Assembly: GCA_945873505.1 (NCBI GenBank)
Contig: CAMCDQ010000003.1
Span: 26,537 to 90,536 of the forward strand
Direction: 5' to 3'
Length of the DNA stretch: 64,000 bases
From: Chitinophaga pinensis
GTDB lineage: Bacteria > Bacteroidota > Bacteroidia > Flavobacteriales > Flavobacteriaceae
Shown here one piece after another: positions 38,206 to 47,760 of the stretch. How positions within the stretch are numbered: position 1 is the first letter of the stretch; each line of letters opens with the position of its first letter. The position numbers were made by a program, and so were the translations under genes. The notes beneath the pieces were generated by a model. The model made no database searches and was not told the DNA's origin. It saw nothing but the letters and a program-made list of their open reading frames with translations.

Positions 38206-38241
38206 TAAAAAAGGGGCTGGATATTATCTAGCCCTTTTTTG
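38206..38241. terminator. Bidirectional terminator between pyk and the transglycosylase gene
   Basis: GGGCTGGATA and TATCTAGCCC pair (one G-U), with A-run before and T-run after. The genes on both sides converge on it. Confidence 0.85.
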
Positions 38242-38328
38242 TTACTAGATAAATTATCAAAGTTTTAGTGCTAGCTCACAGCTTGGCAGTCATAACATTC
38301 TAAACGAGGGCACATCCAAAATAATATC

Positions 38329-40281
38329 CTAAAACTCTTCTGCCAATGTGGAATCACTAGGGATAGAATCTTGCACTTTGAACTTTAAAAACGAACGTGC
38401 ATTTCCAGTAATTGCCATGGGAATATTCTGCCCAATTGTGTCGTCGGCAATAATGAGACCTCGGCGTAACATCAAATTGCTGATGAATTGCTGCTTTTTA
38501 TTTTCTATGGCTTTCAAAAATCCATCGGGGTCAAATTCGTACATGAAATTTTTAGGTTTTGGAACAATCGACGCCAGGAACAAACATTCTTTTAGAGTTA
38601 AATTAGCAGGGGTTTTGTTGAAATAAAAGTTGGCTGCTTCCCCAATTCCATATACATTTGGCCCCCATTCTATGACGTTGAAATAGACTTCGAGCATGCG
38701 CTGTTTGCTGGCTATGCGATTGTTTTCTAATATGTAAACCAATAAAATTTCTTCTAATTTTCGGGAAAGTGTTTTTTCACGGGTCAGAAACACATTTTTT
38801 ACCAATTGCATGCTTATGGTACTTGCGCCACGAGAGAATTTTTTGGTACGAATATTTTTCAATATCGATTGCTTGAACGCGTCATTAATAAAGCCCCGAT
38901 GGGAGAAAAAAGAGGGGTCTTCGGAAGTTAGAACACACTTTTGTAAATAGGGTGAAATCTGATTTAAAGGCGTGAAATTTGGGTTGGAACTTCCTACAAC
39001 AATTGGACGTTGCAATACCCCTTTGTCCATAGCACGGTAGGTAAATTCGGAATTCAATTTTGATAAATTGGCCTCGCCATATTTGATAATTTTCAGATTT
39101 TCTTTGTTTAATTTGCTTTCAAAAACCAGTTGGTTGGGTTTGTTTTTTACGAATTTATAATCCAATTTGTATTCGAAATTTCCTTCCGTTACCATGCCTT
39201 CAAAATGCGAGAATAACCCTTGTGGCAATGACGTGATGAATTGCTGCGCTTTCATTTTTGGAATGGCAATACGGAGTTTGTAAACGGTGTCTTCTTCGGT
39301 ATTGTATTCCGCAAAAGGATGGATTTTGACGTTGTTCATTTGCATGGTTGAACTGCTGTCTATTGCCATAAAATGTTCGCCAAACAACAAATGATAATCA
39401 AAACGCGCTTGTTTTACAACAACATCTTTTGTGGCAATTTTAGGATGATTTACCGTTAAATTCACAATGGAAGTAAACCCGTCGATGTGCAATTCGCCGC
39501 TTTCCATTTCAATTTTTGCAATGTTTAAATGAATGCTGTCAAAACTGGAAAAAAGGCCAAAACGTTCGTCGATATAAGGCACTTTTATTTTGGAATTGTC
39601 GCCATTGAAGAACTTTAAATCGGCGGTTTTATCTCTTGGATTAGCCGTTCCTTTTATGTTCCAAATTTGCGAAAAAGAATTTGTTTTAACGTTAATTGAA
39701 GTCACTAAAACTTCCTCCTTCAGTTGTAATTGACTCATGTCAAAAGTCACTTTTCTTCCCCTATCGTCCATTCGGAAAGACAAATTTTCAAGGTGCATTT
39801 CTGTTGGCACTAAATTCAATATTTTTGAAAGCAAACGATACGTTGTTTTTGCATAATTACGATTTTCGGTAGTGGAATTATCGTCTTTTTTGTGTTTTAA
39901 AAACGCGTCAAAATTGCGTCCTTTTTTATTTTTTACCAATTGGATAAAACCATTATTCATTTCTAATCCTTCCAATTGCACGGTTCCAATAATCAGTTTA
40001 AAAAGATTGATTTTGGTTTTGATTTTCGCTACCGATAAAAGGGTGTCTGCTTGATTGGGAACCAGAATTATATTCTGTAATTCTATTCCTGAAATGCCAT
40101 CAAATTGTGCTTTTTTCATGGTTAGTTTGGCGGCATAATCTGTTGCTAATTTGTTTTCAATTTTCGTGATTGCTTTTTGCAAAAGTGCGTTGCGAAAAAC
40201 AAAAAGCAGCACAAAACTTAGCGCAATAAAAATGGCAAAACATTTTAGAAAAAATAGGGCTTTTTGTTTTGTTGTTCGCAT
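38329..40281 (-). CDS. Peptidoglycan glycosyltransferase (GT51) with a long AsmA-like N-terminal region
   Basis: The 650-residue inner-membrane protein has an N-terminal transmembrane helix (about 8-30), then about 400 residues of beta-rich sequence (LTMKKAQFDGISGIELQNI and similar AsmA/DUF748-like blocks). A GT51 domain follows at about 450-610. GT51 motifs are EDPSFFSHRGF, RGASTISMQLVKN, RKLEEILLVYILE and EVYFNVIEWGPNVYGIG, so the catalytic Glu residues are kept. No transpeptidase domain follows, unlike bifunctional PBPs. It is four bases after radA at the end of the pan operon. The big N-terminal region may reach through the periplasm; this is inference. Confidence 0.88.
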   Translation of the reverse strand: MRTTKQKALFFLKCFAIFIALSFVLLFVFRNALLQKAITKIENKLATDYAAKLTMKKAQFDGISGIELQNIILVPNQADTLLSVAKIKTKINLFKLIIGTVQLEGLEMNNGFIQLVKNKKGRNFDAFLKHKKDDNSTTENRNYAKTTYRLLSKILNLVPTEMHLENLSFRMDDRGRKVTFDMSQLQLKEEVLVTSINVKTNSFSQIWNIKGTANPRDKTADLKFFNGDNSKIKVPYIDERFGLFSSFDSIHLNIAKIEMESGELHIDGFTSIVNLTVNHPKIATKDVVVKQARFDYHLLFGEHFMAIDSSSTMQMNNVKIHPFAEYNTEEDTVYKLRIAIPKMKAQQFITSLPQGLFSHFEGMVTEGNFEYKLDYKFVKNKPNQLVFESKLNKENLKIIKYGEANLSKLNSEFTYRAMDKGVLQRPIVVGSSNPNFTPLNQISPYLQKCVLTSEDPSFFSHRGFINDAFKQSILKNIRTKKFSRGASTISMQLVKNVFLTREKTLSRKLEEILLVYILENNRIASKQRMLEVYFNVIEWGPNVYGIGEAANFYFNKTPANLTLKECLFLASIVPKPKNFMYEFDPDGFLKAIENKKQQFISNLMLRRGLIIADDTIGQNIPMAITGNARSFLKFKVQDSIPSDSTLAEEF

Positions 40282-40285
40282 TGGA

Positions 40286-41647
40286 TTATCCGAATAATTC
40301 GCTTACAATATCTTCAATTTTTGCCACCATTCTGATGTTGATGACCGTATTTTTAATTGCAATTTTATTGTATTTAGATACAAATATAGTTGAGAAACCT
40401 AATTTTTCGGCTTCTTGAATGCGCTGCTCAATTCGGTTTACAGGGCGAATTTCTCCTGAAAGTCCCACTTCCCCGGCAAAACAAAAATCTTTTCCGATGG
40501 CAATATCTTCATTTGATGATAAAATAGCAGCAACAACCGCCAAATCTATTGCGGGATCATCAACAGAAAGTCCGCCAGTTACATTCAGAAAAACGTCTTT
40601 GGATCCCAAATGAAATCCTGCTCGTTTTTCAAGAACTGCTAAAATCATGTTCAGTCTTTTGGCGTTATACCCTGTCGTGCTTCGCTGTGGAGTTCCATAA
40701 ACGGCACTGCTTACAAGTGCTTGAATTTCAATCATCAAGGGTCGCATTCCTTCCAAAGTAGAAGCAATTGCAGTTCCAGAAAGTGTGGCGTCATTGTGAG
40801 AAATCAAAATTTCTGAAGGATTTGCAACTTCACGCAATCCGGTGCCTTGCATTTCATAAATTCCAATTTCGGCGGTAGAACCAAATCTGTTTTTTAAGGA
40901 ACGCAAAATTCGATACACGTGATTTCTGTCGCCTTCAAATTGCAAAACAGTATCCACCATGTGCTCCAAAATTTTGGGTCCTGCAATATTTCCGTCCTTT
41001 GTAATGTGTCCAATTAAAATTACTGGGACATTCGTTTCCTTGGCAAATTTTATAAGTTCGGCAGTGGTTTCTCGGATTTGAGAAATACTTCCGGCAGCCG
41101 ATTCTATATAATCGGTATGTAACGTTTGTATGGAATCTATAATTACGATTTCAGGCTGAATTTCCTCAATTTGACGAAATATATTTTGCGTTTTTGTTTC
41201 TGTTAATATGTAACAATTATCGCCGTTTGGCGTGATTCTTTCGGCACGCATTTTTATTTGCTTCTGACTTTCTTCACCTGAAACGTATAAGGTTTTGTAA
41301 GGTAATTTCAATGAAATTTGAAGCAATAAAGTGCTCTTTCCAATTCCAGGTTCGCCGCCTAAAAGGATTAAAGAACCCGGCACAATTCCTCCTCCAAGCA
41401 CTCTATTTAGTTCGCCGTCACAGGTATCCATTCGGATTTCAAGTGTGGAATCAATTTCTTTAATTTTTAAAGGTTTTGAAACTTTTTTAACTTCTGACGT
41501 TGATGGTTTCCAAGCTACTTTTTCTTCCTTTTGGATAATTTCTTCTACAATAGTATTCCATTCCTTGCACGCGTTGCATTGCCCCTGCCATTTAGAATAT
41601 TGTGTGCCACAACTTTGACAAAAAAACGAGGTTTTTACTTTAGCCAT
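40286..41647 (-). CDS. radA: DNA repair protein RadA
   Basis: The 453-residue RecA-like branch-migration protein has all family parts. A four-cysteine zinc finger (CQSCGTQYSKWQGQCNAC, 10-27), Walker A (GGEPGIGKSTLLLQ, about 97-110), Walker B (IVIIDSIQTL) and the RadA-specific KNRFGSTAEIG are present. The C-terminal Lon-like domain carries GGLSVDDPAIDLAVVAAI. It sits one base after the esterase-like gene and four bases before the GT51 gene, so it is deep in a minus-strand operon. Confidence 0.96.
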   Translation of the reverse strand: MAKVKTSFFCQSCGTQYSKWQGQCNACKEWNTIVEEIIQKEEKVAWKPSTSEVKKVSKPLKIKEIDSTLEIRMDTCDGELNRVLGGGIVPGSLILLGGEPGIGKSTLLLQISLKLPYKTLYVSGEESQKQIKMRAERITPNGDNCYILTETKTQNIFRQIEEIQPEIVIIDSIQTLHTDYIESAAGSISQIRETTAELIKFAKETNVPVILIGHITKDGNIAGPKILEHMVDTVLQFEGDRNHVYRILRSLKNRFGSTAEIGIYEMQGTGLREVANPSEILISHNDATLSGTAIASTLEGMRPLMIEIQALVSSAVYGTPQRSTTGYNAKRLNMILAVLEKRAGFHLGSKDVFLNVTGGLSVDDPAIDLAVVAAILSSNEDIAIGKDFCFAGEVGLSGEIRPVNRIEQRIQEAEKLGFSTIFVSKYNKIAIKNTVINIRMVAKIEDIVSELFG

Positions 41648-41648
41648 A

Positions 41649-42875
41649 TTACGGTTTTTTTTCTTCTTGAATTGGTTCTGTTGATTGTTCTGTAGTTTGC
41701 TCTTGGGTTTTGACTGGCTTTCCGTTTTTAGGAATTCCTTTCTTTAAATCCTCCATTTTATCGAGCATCATGTCTTTGGTTAAGTTTCCAATTTCTTCTT
41801 TTTGATAGGCAGATTGGTAATATTTAAGGGCTTTTTTGGGATCTTCCATTTTTTCAAACATCAAACCCAATTCATAATCAGCAAGCATGCTTTTAGGATA
41901 ATTCTTGGTTGCCAATTGTGCCAAAGCATCCAATTCATTGTAGGCTTTGTTTTTTAAAATAGCGGCTTCAATTGCTTTAAAATCATTAATACGAATTGGC
42001 ATTTTTATAGCAAATGATTTTTCTATAACATCATATTTTTTTATTAAATAGTCAACGTATCCAGAAGAAAGAATTGCGATTTTCTCGTTGAATTCTGAAA
42101 CTGAAATAGGTTGGTATACTCCAAAAAACTGATACAATGCATTGGGAATTGCATTTAGTACTAGTGAATAATGAGATGCTCCTTTAAAATTATCAAAAAG
42201 GTAATTTAGATTTGGTTTTTTAATGGCTGCAAGGGCGCTATCCAATTGTGTAATTTTTTCTTTAGTAGTTTTCAAATCACCATCTGCCATTGCTTGATAA
42301 TAGAAAATTGGTTGATTTAATGCCAACAAACGTTGTGGGATTATTTCTTCCATTCGTGTTGGAAATTCTGGACTAAGCGAAATATAAGCATTGAATATTG
42401 GTTGGTCTTTGTATAAATAAAAATTTAAAAATCCAGCGGTAATATCATGTCCCGTAATTATTTTAAATGGTGCGATTCGGTATGTTTTTTCAATATATGG
42501 AAGTAATTCTTGTCCAATAAATTCAAAGAAGTTTTCGCCTTCCCCTTCTGGCAAACCGGTTTCTGGGTCAAAAGTACAATCAGAATAGCGTTCATCATTT
42601 TTGTTTTGTGAAATTCCAACAATAATAACTTCGGGTAAATCATCCCAATAGGCTCCATAATTTAGAGCTCCTTGAAATGGATTTAAAAGGTAATCGCCAT
42701 CTAATAAAACAAGAATAGGATATTTCTTGGTTTTATTTTTCGCGTAGGATTCTGGCAAGGAGACCGTAAATTCTCGATCTTGCTTTAATTTTTGAGAAAC
42801 AATTGTGTCTGTAATTATTTGAGAAAAGGTAGAAAATGAAAGTAGAAAAAGCAATACTAGTATCAATTGTCTCAT
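41649..42875 (-). CDS. Esterase-fold protein with TPR tail, lacking the usual nucleophile
   Basis: The 408-residue exported protein (signal peptide MRQLILVLLFLLSFSTFSQ) has an esterase D / enterochelin esterase-like alpha/beta fold (about 25-270), then TPR helices (about 320-375) and a charged Pro/Glu tail. Where active relatives have G-x-S-x-G, this protein reads ITGHDITAGF, with Asp144 at the nucleophile position. It may therefore be a pseudoenzyme or use a different residue. I start at 42875 because the upstream TTG adds only three residues ahead of the signal peptide. Confidence 0.75.
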   Translation of the reverse strand: MRQLILVLLFLLSFSTFSQIITDTIVSQKLKQDREFTVSLPESYAKNKTKKYPILVLLDGDYLLNPFQGALNYGAYWDDLPEVIIVGISQNKNDERYSDCTFDPETGLPEGEGENFFEFIGQELLPYIEKTYRIAPFKIITGHDITAGFLNFYLYKDQPIFNAYISLSPEFPTRMEEIIPQRLLALNQPIFYYQAMADGDLKTTKEKITQLDSALAAIKKPNLNYLFDNFKGASHYSLVLNAIPNALYQFFGVYQPISVSEFNEKIAILSSGYVDYLIKKYDVIEKSFAIKMPIRINDFKAIEAAILKNKAYNELDALAQLATKNYPKSMLADYELGLMFEKMEDPKKALKYYQSAYQKEEIGNLTKDMMLDKMEDLKKGIPKNGKPVKTQEQTTEQSTEPIQEEKKP

Positions 42876-42934
42876 TGTTGGCAAGGTTTTATCAATAATT
42901 TATAGCCCTTAAAAAGGAGTAGCAATATAATAAT

Positions 42935-43897
42935 TTATTTGCTTCTATTCAATATCGGTAAAAGTAAAAATGAGATTGTCCCTAAAAAAACTAATAAAAG
43001 CATTTGAGACGTCCAAATAATCCAGCCAAAAGCATTTCCTGCGGTTTCAGAAATATGATAAAAAAGTAAGATTTTAGCTATTAGAAATGGATACGACCCA
43101 AATCCACTGTTTGTAAAAGCAATCGCTATGCTTCCAACAACAAATGAAGTTAATACCGCTTCTAAAGTAAGTGTATTAGTTTCTGGAATTACAAAAATTC
43201 CAATGTAAAACATAAATATATAGGAACCCCAAATGAAAATTGTGTGCCCTAAATAGGACCATTTTCTTTTCATGTGAACGATGCTTAAAATTCCTTCTTT
43301 TAATCCGGAAATTTTTGATTTTAGTTGGATAATGAATTTTGCTTTAGAATAGCGATAAAAGAGGATAAAAGTAATGAAAAGCACTATTCCTACAACTAAA
43401 AGTATAATTATTTTTTGGAGCGGTAATTTGTCTAAAATAAATGTTTTTACAATGTCAAATTGAACAAAAAAGGCAACGATTATAAAGCATAAAAGAATAA
43501 TCATGTCAATAATTCTTTCAGCGATTATTGATCCAAAACCTTTGTCAAAAGGAACATTGTTGTATTTTTTTAGCACCAATGCTCTTGAAATTTCACCCGA
43601 TCTTGGAACCGTTAAATTCATTAAATACCCAATGGAAACCGCCATAAAATTATTGGCAAATGTTGTTTTATAACCCATTTGATCTAAAACATATTTCCAA
43701 CGATACGCGCGCGAAGCACTGCCTAAAAAAGCAATGAAAACAGCAAAATAAATATAGTTGTAATTGGCATTTACAAAATGTGTTTTTATTTCTAAAATTT
43801 CTTCTGCTGAGAATTTATTATAGGAATAAATAATTAGAAATACCCCCAGAAAAAGCGGAAGTAAAATGGACGCCCATTTGCTAATTTGCCTTTTCAA
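42935..43897 (-). CDS. Flippase-like integral membrane protein (LPG synthase TM-region family)
   Basis: The 320-residue inner-membrane protein has about eight transmembrane helices (first at about 10-27) and the family's conserved SASRAYRWKYVLDQMG, VPRSGEISRALVLKKY and SGFGSYPFLIA segments. It matches the membrane part of MprF-type lysylphosphatidylglycerol synthases (DUF0104/UPF0104), without the aminoacyl transferase domain. Such proteins are thought to flip lipids, but the substrate is not visible. It begins two bases after panD. Confidence 0.85.
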   Translation of the reverse strand: MKRQISKWASILLPLFLGVFLIIYSYNKFSAEEILEIKTHFVNANYNYIYFAVFIAFLGSASRAYRWKYVLDQMGYKTTFANNFMAVSIGYLMNLTVPRSGEISRALVLKKYNNVPFDKGFGSIIAERIIDMIILLCFIIVAFFVQFDIVKTFILDKLPLQKIIILLVVGIVLFITFILFYRYSKAKFIIQLKSKISGLKEGILSIVHMKRKWSYLGHTIFIWGSYIFMFYIGIFVIPETNTLTLEAVLTSFVVGSIAIAFTNSGFGSYPFLIAKILLFYHISETAGNAFGWIIWTSQMLLLVFLGTISFLLLPILNRSK

Positions 43898-43899
43898 AA

Positions 43900-44250
43900 T
43901 TAGGTTAAAGAATTGTCATTTTCATTGGGGAAAACTAAGGAAGGTTGGAACGATTTAGCTTCTTCAAAATCTATTATTCCGTAGGAAATTATAATGATAA
44001 TATCGCCTTTTTGAACCTTTCGAGCTGCTGGACCATTAAGTGTTATTTCGCCGCTATTCCTGTTGCCTTTGATAGTATACGTTTCTAGACGTTCCCCATT
44101 ATTGATATTTACTATTGAAACTTTTTCGCCTTCAATAATATTGGAAGCCTCCATCAAAGCCTCGTCAATAGTGATGCTTCCGATATAATTTAAATCGGCT
44201 CCAGTTACTTTAACGCGGTGTATTTTAGATTTTACTACTTGAATTTGCAT
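43900..44250 (-). CDS. panD: Aspartate 1-decarboxylase
   Basis: The 116-residue proenzyme makes beta-alanine for pantothenate. The self-cleavage site Gly24-Ser25 in [14 protein letters not shown] gives the pyruvoyl cofactor at the new N-terminus. Conserved [13 protein letters not shown] and [10 protein letters not shown] also match. Length is standard. It lies 13 bases after panC and two before the flippase-like gene. Confidence 0.96.
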   Translation of the reverse strand: MQIQVVKSKIHRVKVTGADLNYIGSITIDEALMEASNIIEGEKVSIVNINNGERLETYTIKGNRNSGEITLNGPAARKVQKGDIIIIISYGIIDFEEAKSFQPSLVFPNENDNSLT

Positions 44251-44263
44251 TTTGCAAAGATAA

Positions 44264-45112
44264 TTAATTTAATGAAATAGTGTCTATCAATCTTATATTG
44301 TTAACAAAAACTGCAATGAAAGCCCTGTGTTTTTTATTGGACTTTTTTTCATTACAAGGCAATAAAGTAGCTTCGTCAGCAATTTCAAAATAATCTAATT
44401 TAAAATTGGTTTGGTTTTCAAAAACTTGTTTAACCCAATTTTTAATTTCCAAAATAGAATTTGACTTGAATTTTGTTTTTGCTTCTTGTAAAGTTTTATA
44501 AATTATAGCTGCTTTTCCTTTTTCAATTGGAGATAATCTCTCGTTACGCGAACTCATTGCGAGTCCATTTTTTTCTCTGAAAATAGGACAACTAACTATT
44601 TTTATAGGTAGGTTTTCTTTTTCTACTAATTTTTTTATGATTTGCAGTTGCTGAAAATCTTTTTCCCCAAAATACGCATTGGCAGGTTTTACAATTTCAA
44701 ACAAGCGCTTTACAATTGTGCCAACACCATCAAAATGGCCGGGACGAAATTTTCCTTCCATTTGATTTTCTAACCCTTCAAAATCAAATTGATTAGAAAC
44801 CGTTTTTCCTTCATAAATATCATCCACATTTGGTGCAAAAATAATTATGTTATCGCTAACACTTTTCAATTTTTCAAGGTCGCTTTCTAAGTTTTTAGGA
44901 TATTTTACTAAATCTTCAGGATTGTTAAATTGTGTAGGATTTACGAAAATACTTACAATTGTTATGGAATTTTCTATTAAAGAATTTTCTATTAAAGACA
45001 AATGTCCTTGATGTAAAGCACCCATAGTTGGAACAAATCCAATAGTGAGTTTTGAATCCGAAAAATGTTTTAAATGCTCTATTAAAGCTACTTGTCTGTC
45101 GAAAATGAGCAT
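44264..45112 (-). CDS. panC: Pantothenate synthetase
   Basis: The 282-residue ligase joins pantoate and beta-alanine with ATP. The N-terminal HIGH-type motif is [18 protein letters not shown] (about 25-42), followed by [28 protein letters not shown] and the KMSKS-like MSSRNERLS. It is the first gene of a panC-panD-flippase-esterase-radA-GT51 operon, and is divergent from the GT5 gene. Confidence 0.96.
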   Translation of the reverse strand: MLIFDRQVALIEHLKHFSDSKLTIGFVPTMGALHQGHLSLIENSLIENSITIVSIFVNPTQFNNPEDLVKYPKNLESDLEKLKSVSDNIIIFAPNVDDIYEGKTVSNQFDFEGLENQMEGKFRPGHFDGVGTIVKRLFEIVKPANAYFGEKDFQQLQIIKKLVEKENLPIKIVSCPIFREKNGLAMSSRNERLSPIEKGKAAIIYKTLQEAKTKFKSNSILEIKNWVKQVFENQTNFKLDYFEIADEATLLPCNEKKSNKKHRAFIAVFVNNIRLIDTISLN

Positions 45113-45173
45113 GTTCTTTTGTTGAAATATTGTGCAAACTTAAGATTTTAGTTATTAACTGCATAAATTTTTG

Positions 45174-45181
45174 TAAATTTG
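45174..45181 (+). promoter_or_regulatory. Promoter -7 element for the GT5-DUF4270-glmS unit
   Basis: TAAATTTG lies 39 nt before the ATG at 45221. GTTA 19 nt further upstream is a weak -33 match. The element is in the 108-bp gap shared with divergent panC. Confidence 0.4.
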
Positions 45182-45220
45182 CATGTTTTTTATTTACAAT
45201 AAGTAATACTGAATTTTAAT

Positions 45221-46027
45221 ATGGAAGATAAGAGGATATTGTATGTGTCATCTGAAGTAGTGCCCTACTTAGCTGAAAACGAAGTTTCTCTAATGTCGTA
45301 TGATGTGCCAAAGATGGTAAATGATCAAGGCGGACAGATTAGAATTTTCATGCCACGATATGGCAATATCAATGAAAGAAGACATCAATTACACGAGGTA
45401 ATTAGGTTGTCTGGGATGAATTTAGTGGTAAATGATTTAGATATGCCTTTGATTATCAAGGTAGCCTCTATTCCAAAAGAAAGAATTCAGGTTTATTTTA
45501 TTGATAACGATGAATATTTCAAAAGAAAAGCGACTTTTACAGATGAAGAAGGTGTTTTGTTTCCAGATAATGACGAGCGCGCAATTTTCTTTGCAAAAGG
45601 AGTTGTGGAAACCGTTAAAAAACTGAATTGGGTTCCCGATATTATTCATGTTCATGGATGGATGGCAGCAATGTTGCCAATTTATTTGAAACATTATTAT
45701 AAAGACGAAGCTTTGTTTTCTGATACAAAAATTATAACTTCAGTTTATAGTCAATCATTTGAAGGAACATTGAACCCTGAAATGATTAATAAAATAAAAT
45801 ATGATGGCGTTCCTGAAGCTAGTGTGTCTAACTTAGAGAATCCTGATTATGAAAATATAATTAAAGCAACTATCGCTCATTCTGACGCCGTGATTATTGC
45901 CTCTGAAAACTTATCCCCAAGTTTAACAAAATTTATAGAATCTTCAGAAAAACCTTTTTTATCTTTCACACCGAAAAACAAATTCGCTGAAGCGTACACT
46001 AACTTCTATAAGAATTTAGTTAAATAA
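45221..46027 (+). CDS. Short glycogen/starch synthase-like protein (GT5 N-terminal domain only)
   Basis: The 268-residue protein resembles only the N-terminal Rossmann half of GT5 glycogen synthases: ILYVSSEVVPYL (6-17), IRIFMPRYGNI, DNDERAIFFAKGVVETV and PDIIHVHGWMAAMLPIYLK. The usual KTGGLADV glucan/ADP-glucose motif near the start reads LAENEVSLMSYDVPKM, and the whole C-terminal nucleotide-sugar domain is absent. It is thus unlikely to be a glycogen synthase. It is followed by DUF4270 and glmS, a linkage I recall from other Flavobacteriia, which points to a cell-envelope role. Confidence 0.8.
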   Translation: MEDKRILYVSSEVVPYLAENEVSLMSYDVPKMVNDQGGQIRIFMPRYGNINERRHQLHEVIRLSGMNLVVNDLDMPLIIKVASIPKERIQVYFIDNDEYFKRKATFTDEEGVLFPDNDERAIFFAKGVVETVKKLNWVPDIIHVHGWMAAMLPIYLKHYYKDEALFSDTKIITSVYSQSFEGTLNPEMINKIKYDGVPEASVSNLENPDYENIIKATIAHSDAVIIASENLSPSLTKFIESSEKPFLSFTPKNKFAEAYTNFYKNLVK

Positions 46028-46047
46028 TAATATTTTTTTAAATAAAT

Positions 46048-47730
46048 ATGCAAAATAATTCTTTTTTAAAATTACTTTTTTTAGTTAGTATTGTTGCTTT
46101 TTTTGCTTCTTGCGATAAAGATTTTAATGAAATTGGCGCTGATATTATTGGAGACGATCATTTTGGACTCATTCAAGACACAACTAAGACCGTTATTGCT
46201 TACAATCAAAGCATAGGTGCTGTTGAATCTAGCAATCTTACTTTAAACGCATTGGGATATTACAATAATGATTTCTTTGGTAAAACTAGAGCAAGTGTCG
46301 TGACGCAAGTTGTTTTGGACACTTTGAACCAAACCATCGGCACGACTCCAACAGTTACAAAAGTAGAACTTTCATTGCCTTACTTTAGTCATTTAAAAGA
46401 AAAAAATACTACCACCGGAGACAGTACTTATTATTTGGATTCCATTAACGGAACTGCTAAAATCAAGTTAGGCGTTTATGAATCTAAATATTATTTAAGA
46501 GATTATGATGCCACTTCAGGGTTTATTGATGGACAAAAATATTATTCTGATGCCACTTCAGAATTTGATTCCAATAAAAATCCTACGCGTTTAAATGACG
46601 ATACAGATGCCTCTCAAAATGACCAGTTTTTCTTCAATGATGCTGAAATAAAAACGTATAAAACTGTGGATGGCGCTCAAGTTGTTGATACGAGATCGGC
46701 TCCTGGAATGCGTTTAAAACTTAACAATCAATTTTTTCAAGATAAATTATTTGGAACTGGTGCTGCTGGAAAACTACTAAACAACGATGTTTTTAAAAGG
46801 TATTTTAATGGTTTATATTTGAAAGCAGATAACGCCGACAACTCTCCAAATCAAGGAAGTTTAGCGTCCTTAAACATTAAATTAGGGAAAATTATTGTGA
46901 CTTATAATGTAACAGTAACAAGTGCTACTGGTGCGGTTACTATAAAGGAGAAAAAATTTGGAATAAGTTTGGGTGGAAATTCTGTAAATCTATTTGAAAA
47001 CGATTACAATACAGGATATGCTACTCAAGTTACATCAGCTACAAATGCAACAACTGGAGATTATAGATTGTATCCAAAAGGAGGTGCCGGTTCAATGGCT
47101 GTAATTAAGCTTTTTGGGGCAGATGTTCGAGGTTACTACACAAATGGAGTTGCACCACAAATCGCAAATGGAGTTGCGGATGAATTGGATGATTTGAGAC
47201 ACCCATTTGATGGTCAAAAATTATTGGTAAACGAAGCAAACTTAACTTTTTATGTAGATAGAGCTTCCATGACAGAGTTGGAAGAACCAAATAGAATTTA
47301 TTTATATGATTTAAACAATCATACACCTATTATTGATTACTACATTGACGGTTCTGTGGGTTCTACTTCCAAATTGAATAAAAAAATTCATGGCGGAATT
47401 CTTGAAAAAGATGTACTTTCCTCAATAGTAACTAAACGTGGAATCAAATATAAAATAAGACTTACAAACCATATAATAAATTTGATTAGTAAAGACTCTA
47501 CAAATGTTAAACTGGGACTGGTAGTTACAGAATCAATTGCAACTTCGGGCAATTCAAAACTAAAAAACACAACTTCTGGTGCTAATCCATTTAGTAAAAT
47601 CCCAACATCTTCTGTAATAAATACTTTAGGAACTGTTTTATTTGGGAATAATATCCCTAACGACATTGCCAATAAAGCAAATTATGCTAAAAGATTAAAA
47701 CTTGAAATATATTATACAAAGCCAAATTAA
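46048..47730 (+). CDS. DUF4270 family lipoprotein
   Basis: The 560-residue protein has a lipoprotein signal (VAFFASC, Cys22) followed by DKDFNEIGADIIGDDHF, typical of the Bacteroidota DUF4270 family. The rest is beta-rich with no catalytic motif seen. It should be anchored in the outer membrane facing periplasm or surface. It lies 20 bases after the GT5-like gene and 30 before glmS, so all three probably share a transcript. Function is unknown. Confidence 0.85.
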   Translation: MQNNSFLKLLFLVSIVAFFASCDKDFNEIGADIIGDDHFGLIQDTTKTVIAYNQSIGAVESSNLTLNALGYYNNDFFGKTRASVVTQVVLDTLNQTIGTTPTVTKVELSLPYFSHLKEKNTTTGDSTYYLDSINGTAKIKLGVYESKYYLRDYDATSGFIDGQKYYSDATSEFDSNKNPTRLNDDTDASQNDQFFFNDAEIKTYKTVDGAQVVDTRSAPGMRLKLNNQFFQDKLFGTGAAGKLLNNDVFKRYFNGLYLKADNADNSPNQGSLASLNIKLGKIIVTYNVTVTSATGAVTIKEKKFGISLGGNSVNLFENDYNTGYATQVTSATNATTGDYRLYPKGGAGSMAVIKLFGADVRGYYTNGVAPQIANGVADELDDLRHPFDGQKLLVNEANLTFYVDRASMTELEEPNRIYLYDLNNHTPIIDYYIDGSVGSTSKLNKKIHGGILEKDVLSSIVTKRGIKYKIRLTNHIINLISKDSTNVKLGLVVTESIATSGNSKLKNTTSGANPFSKIPTSSVINTLGTVLFGNNIPNDIANKANYAKRLKLEIYYTKPN

Positions 47731-47760
47731 AAATTATTTATTAACACCAAATAAAAATAT

